DNA from: an uncultured bacterium
GTDB taxonomy: Bacteria > Gemmatimonadota > Gemmatimonadetes > Longimicrobiales > RSA9
Direction: 5' to 3'
Assembly: GCA_937995995.1 (NCBI GenBank)
Contig: CALKIP010000302.1
Coordinates: 1 to 15,796, forward strand
DNA: 15,796 nt
Positions 15,139 to 15,796 of the stretch are shown in pieces (the stretch's first letter is position 1; every line of letters begins with the position of its first letter). The notes under the pieces were generated by a model that worked only from the letters and a program-made list of their open reading frames with translations, made no database searches and had not been told where the DNA came from. The translations under genes and the position numbers were made by a program.

Positions 15139-15170
15139 AAAAAACCCCGCAGCCACTTGGGGTGCGGGGT
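15139..15170 (-). terminator. Intrinsic terminator in the metH leader (attenuator)
   Basis: On the minus strand, ACCCCGCA pairs with TGCGGGGT (plus positions 15163-15170 and 15144-15151) around an 11-nt loop, followed by a run of six U (15139-15144). It lies downstream of the metH promoter and upstream of its start codon, so it should act as a conditional terminator. Its 5' arm can alternatively pair with GTGCCGGG at 15200-15207 (7 of 8 bases), immediately after the aptamer core, giving an antiterminator. Confidence 0.8.
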
Positions 15171-15175
15171 CGTTC

Positions 15176-15190
15176 AGTGCACGATGCACT
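15176..15190 (-). other. Small hairpin between aptamer and terminator
   Basis: Perfect 6-bp stem AGTGCA/TGCACT (15176-15181 with 15185-15190) and a 3-nt loop. It would sit in the loop of the proposed antiterminator and could bring its arms together. Confidence 0.5.
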
Positions 15191-15199
15191 CAACTCCTG

Positions 15200-15296
15200 C
15201 CCGGCACTTTAGACCTTTGTTTCGGCAGGCGACGTCCCGTGGGGGCATCCCTGCCCGGCGGTGGCAAGCGGCCAACAAATCCTTCCGCCGGTCTCA
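15200..15296 (-). ncRNA. SAM-II-like riboswitch (long-loop variant) upstream of metH
   Basis: Leader RNA that probably senses S-adenosylmethionine. P1 is CCGGCGG (15285-15291) with CCGCCGG (15255-15261), 7 perfect pairs. Its loop holds GATTTG (15276-15281) and CTTGC (15264-15268). The 3' strand holds AAACAAA (15216-15222) and GGTCTAAAG (15207-15215). These elements, in this order, match what is known of SAM-II aptamers (GAUUUG, CUUGC, AAACAA, GCUAAA), and UUUGUU/AACAAA plus GGCC/GGUC pairing gives the expected pseudoknot. Unlike compact SAM-II RNAs, an extra hairpin (15224-15255: GCAGG..CCTGC with inner GATG..CGTC and CCC..GGG) is inserted between P1 and the 3' strand, as in long-loop variants. 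The call is by eye, from consensus memory. Confidence 0.72.
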
Positions 15297-15310
15297 TGGT
15301 GTCGTGAACC

Positions 15311-15339
15311 ATACTAGTGCCAGGGCGAGGCGCGTGCAA
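15311..15339 (-). promoter_or_regulatory. Sigma70-like promoter of the metH operon
   Basis: On the minus strand, a -35 of TTGCAC (15334-15339), a 17-bp spacer and a -10 of TAGTAT (15311-15316). Transcription would start near 15304, just before the aptamer P1 stem, consistent with a riboswitch leader. Confidence 0.65.
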
Positions 15340-15354
15340 GGACATCGTCCTGCC

Positions 15355-15367
15355 GCCGTGGCACGGC
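15355..15367 (-). terminator. Possible U-less hairpin after the lipoprotein gene
   Basis: A 13-nt palindrome, GCCGTGGCACGGC, directly abuts the lipoprotein stop codon; a second small dyad AGGAC/GTCCT lies at 15339-15351. No U-run follows. It may end the upstream transcript before the metH promoter, but read-through is possible. Confidence 0.3.
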
Positions 15368-15796
15368 TCACCGCTTCTGGAGGACGATCCGGACCCGGGT
15401 GTCGCCGAACATCTCATCGCCGGAGAGCTGGCCCCCTTCGACGCGGAACGACATATCGCGGATGAAGGTGTCGGCCTGGTGCGAGAAGTCGACGACGTTT
15501 CCGGTCAGCGTCCAGGTGCCGGTCAGGTCTGCTTCGTAATCGGAACCGTCCTCGTCTCCTTCCGGCATGAAGAGCCGACCGGAGGTGCGCCCGTCCTCCG
15601 TGAGGGTGAGGGTGAGGCTCAAGCCTTGGGCGAGCTGGTCGACGGTCTGGCCGTCCACCGTCGTGGTCATGGTGTACACCCCGTAGTCGCCCTCCGCCGC
15701 GTAGTCTCCCGCGACGAGAGACATGCTGAGCGACGTTTCCGTCGGGCCGTCGTCGCTGCAACCGGCGAGACAGACGGTCAGGGCGAGCAGTCCCGG
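15368..15796 (-). CDS. Small beta-rich lipoprotein, 5' end beyond right edge
   Basis: Unrecognised exported lipoprotein, 142 residues visible. The frame stays open to the window edge and reads PGLLALTVCLAGC-SDDGPTE, a signal-peptide core with a textbook LAGC lipobox; the start codon must lie a few codons outside. An internal ATG at 15724 would drop this signal and is not the start. The mature part has alternating hydrophobic/polar strands, rich in Thr, Asp and Gly: YTMTTTVDG, SLTLTLTEDGRTSGRLF, GDEDGSDYEADLTGTWTL, FRVEGGQLSG and TRVRIVLQKR. This suggests a compact lipocalin-like beta barrel or sandwich. Similar short lipoproteins are, to my memory, common in Gemmatimonadota. No catalytic motif is seen. 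The metH promoter lies just downstream, so the two are probably separate units. Confidence 0.75.
   Translation of the reverse strand, partial: PGLLALTVCLAGCSDDGPTETSLSMSLVAGDYAAEGDYGVYTMTTTVDGQTVDQLAQGLSLTLTLTEDGRTSGRLFMPEGDEDGSDYEADLTGTWTLTGNVVDFSHQADTFIRDMSFRVEGGQLSGDEMFGDTRVRIVLQKR

Noticed and set aside
15024..15340. Cobalamin or SAM-I riboswitch ahead of metH
   Set aside because: No B12-box (AGCCGGUG-type / GCCACUG) or SAM-I signatures (kink-turn, GAUGAAACC-type) were seen; the motifs fit SAM-II better.
15368..15724. 118-aa start at the internal ATG of the right-edge lipoprotein
   Set aside because: Upstream in-frame codons encode a clear lipoprotein signal with LAGC, so the true start lies outside the window.
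1..15796. CRISPR arrays, tRNA/rRNA genes, transposases, integrases, toxin-antitoxin or defence genes
   Set aside because: None seen by eye on either strand; the only repeats are the short ones listed.

Overview
The window is about 15.8 kb of very GC-rich bacterial chromosome, tightly packed, with housekeeping genes and exported proteins mixed together. The gene content (GyrA, a B12-dependent MetH plus a homocysteine methyltransferase/MTHFR fusion, a pair of exported amidohydrolases, a small 'GDEDGSD'-type lipoprotein) fits Gemmatimonadota or a nearby high-GC phylum. That placement is inference from memory of family members, not a search. No tRNA, rRNA, CRISPR array, transposase or phage gene was seen.

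Layout, left to right. The minus strand carries a threonine dehydratase-type gene cut by the left edge, read after gyrA with a 4-nt stop/start overlap. A roughly 730-bp gene-free stretch (about 3241-3964) follows, holding hairpins, a G-quadruplex-type cluster and short repeat arrays. Next come two exported amidohydrolases, coupled by an ATGA overlap (upstream gene a lipoprotein with an intact HxH metal site, downstream gene with a signal peptide and a degenerate site), and then a DapF homologue whose two catalytic cysteines are both serine. An endonuclease V gene on the plus strand is divergent from dapF and convergent with the methionine genes.

The methionine block is on the minus strand and reads from right to left. 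A sigma70-like promoter (TTGCAC-17-TAGTAT) is followed by a leader that looks like a SAM-II-type riboswitch with an extra hairpin, then an intrinsic terminator, metH (1240 aa), a small four-helix-bundle (23S-IVP family) gene inside 26-bp inverted repeats, and a homocysteine S-methyltransferase/methylenetetrahydrofolate reductase fusion. The fusion's reductase half makes the 5-methyl-THF that MetH uses, so SAM control of the whole unit makes sense. Upstream of the promoter lies a lipoprotein gene cut by the right edge.

The points most worth following up are the Ser/Ser DapF, the SAM-II-like attenuator upstream of metH, the inverted-repeat-bounded four-helix-bundle gene lodged in the met operon, and the secreted amidohydrolase that lacks most metal ligands.
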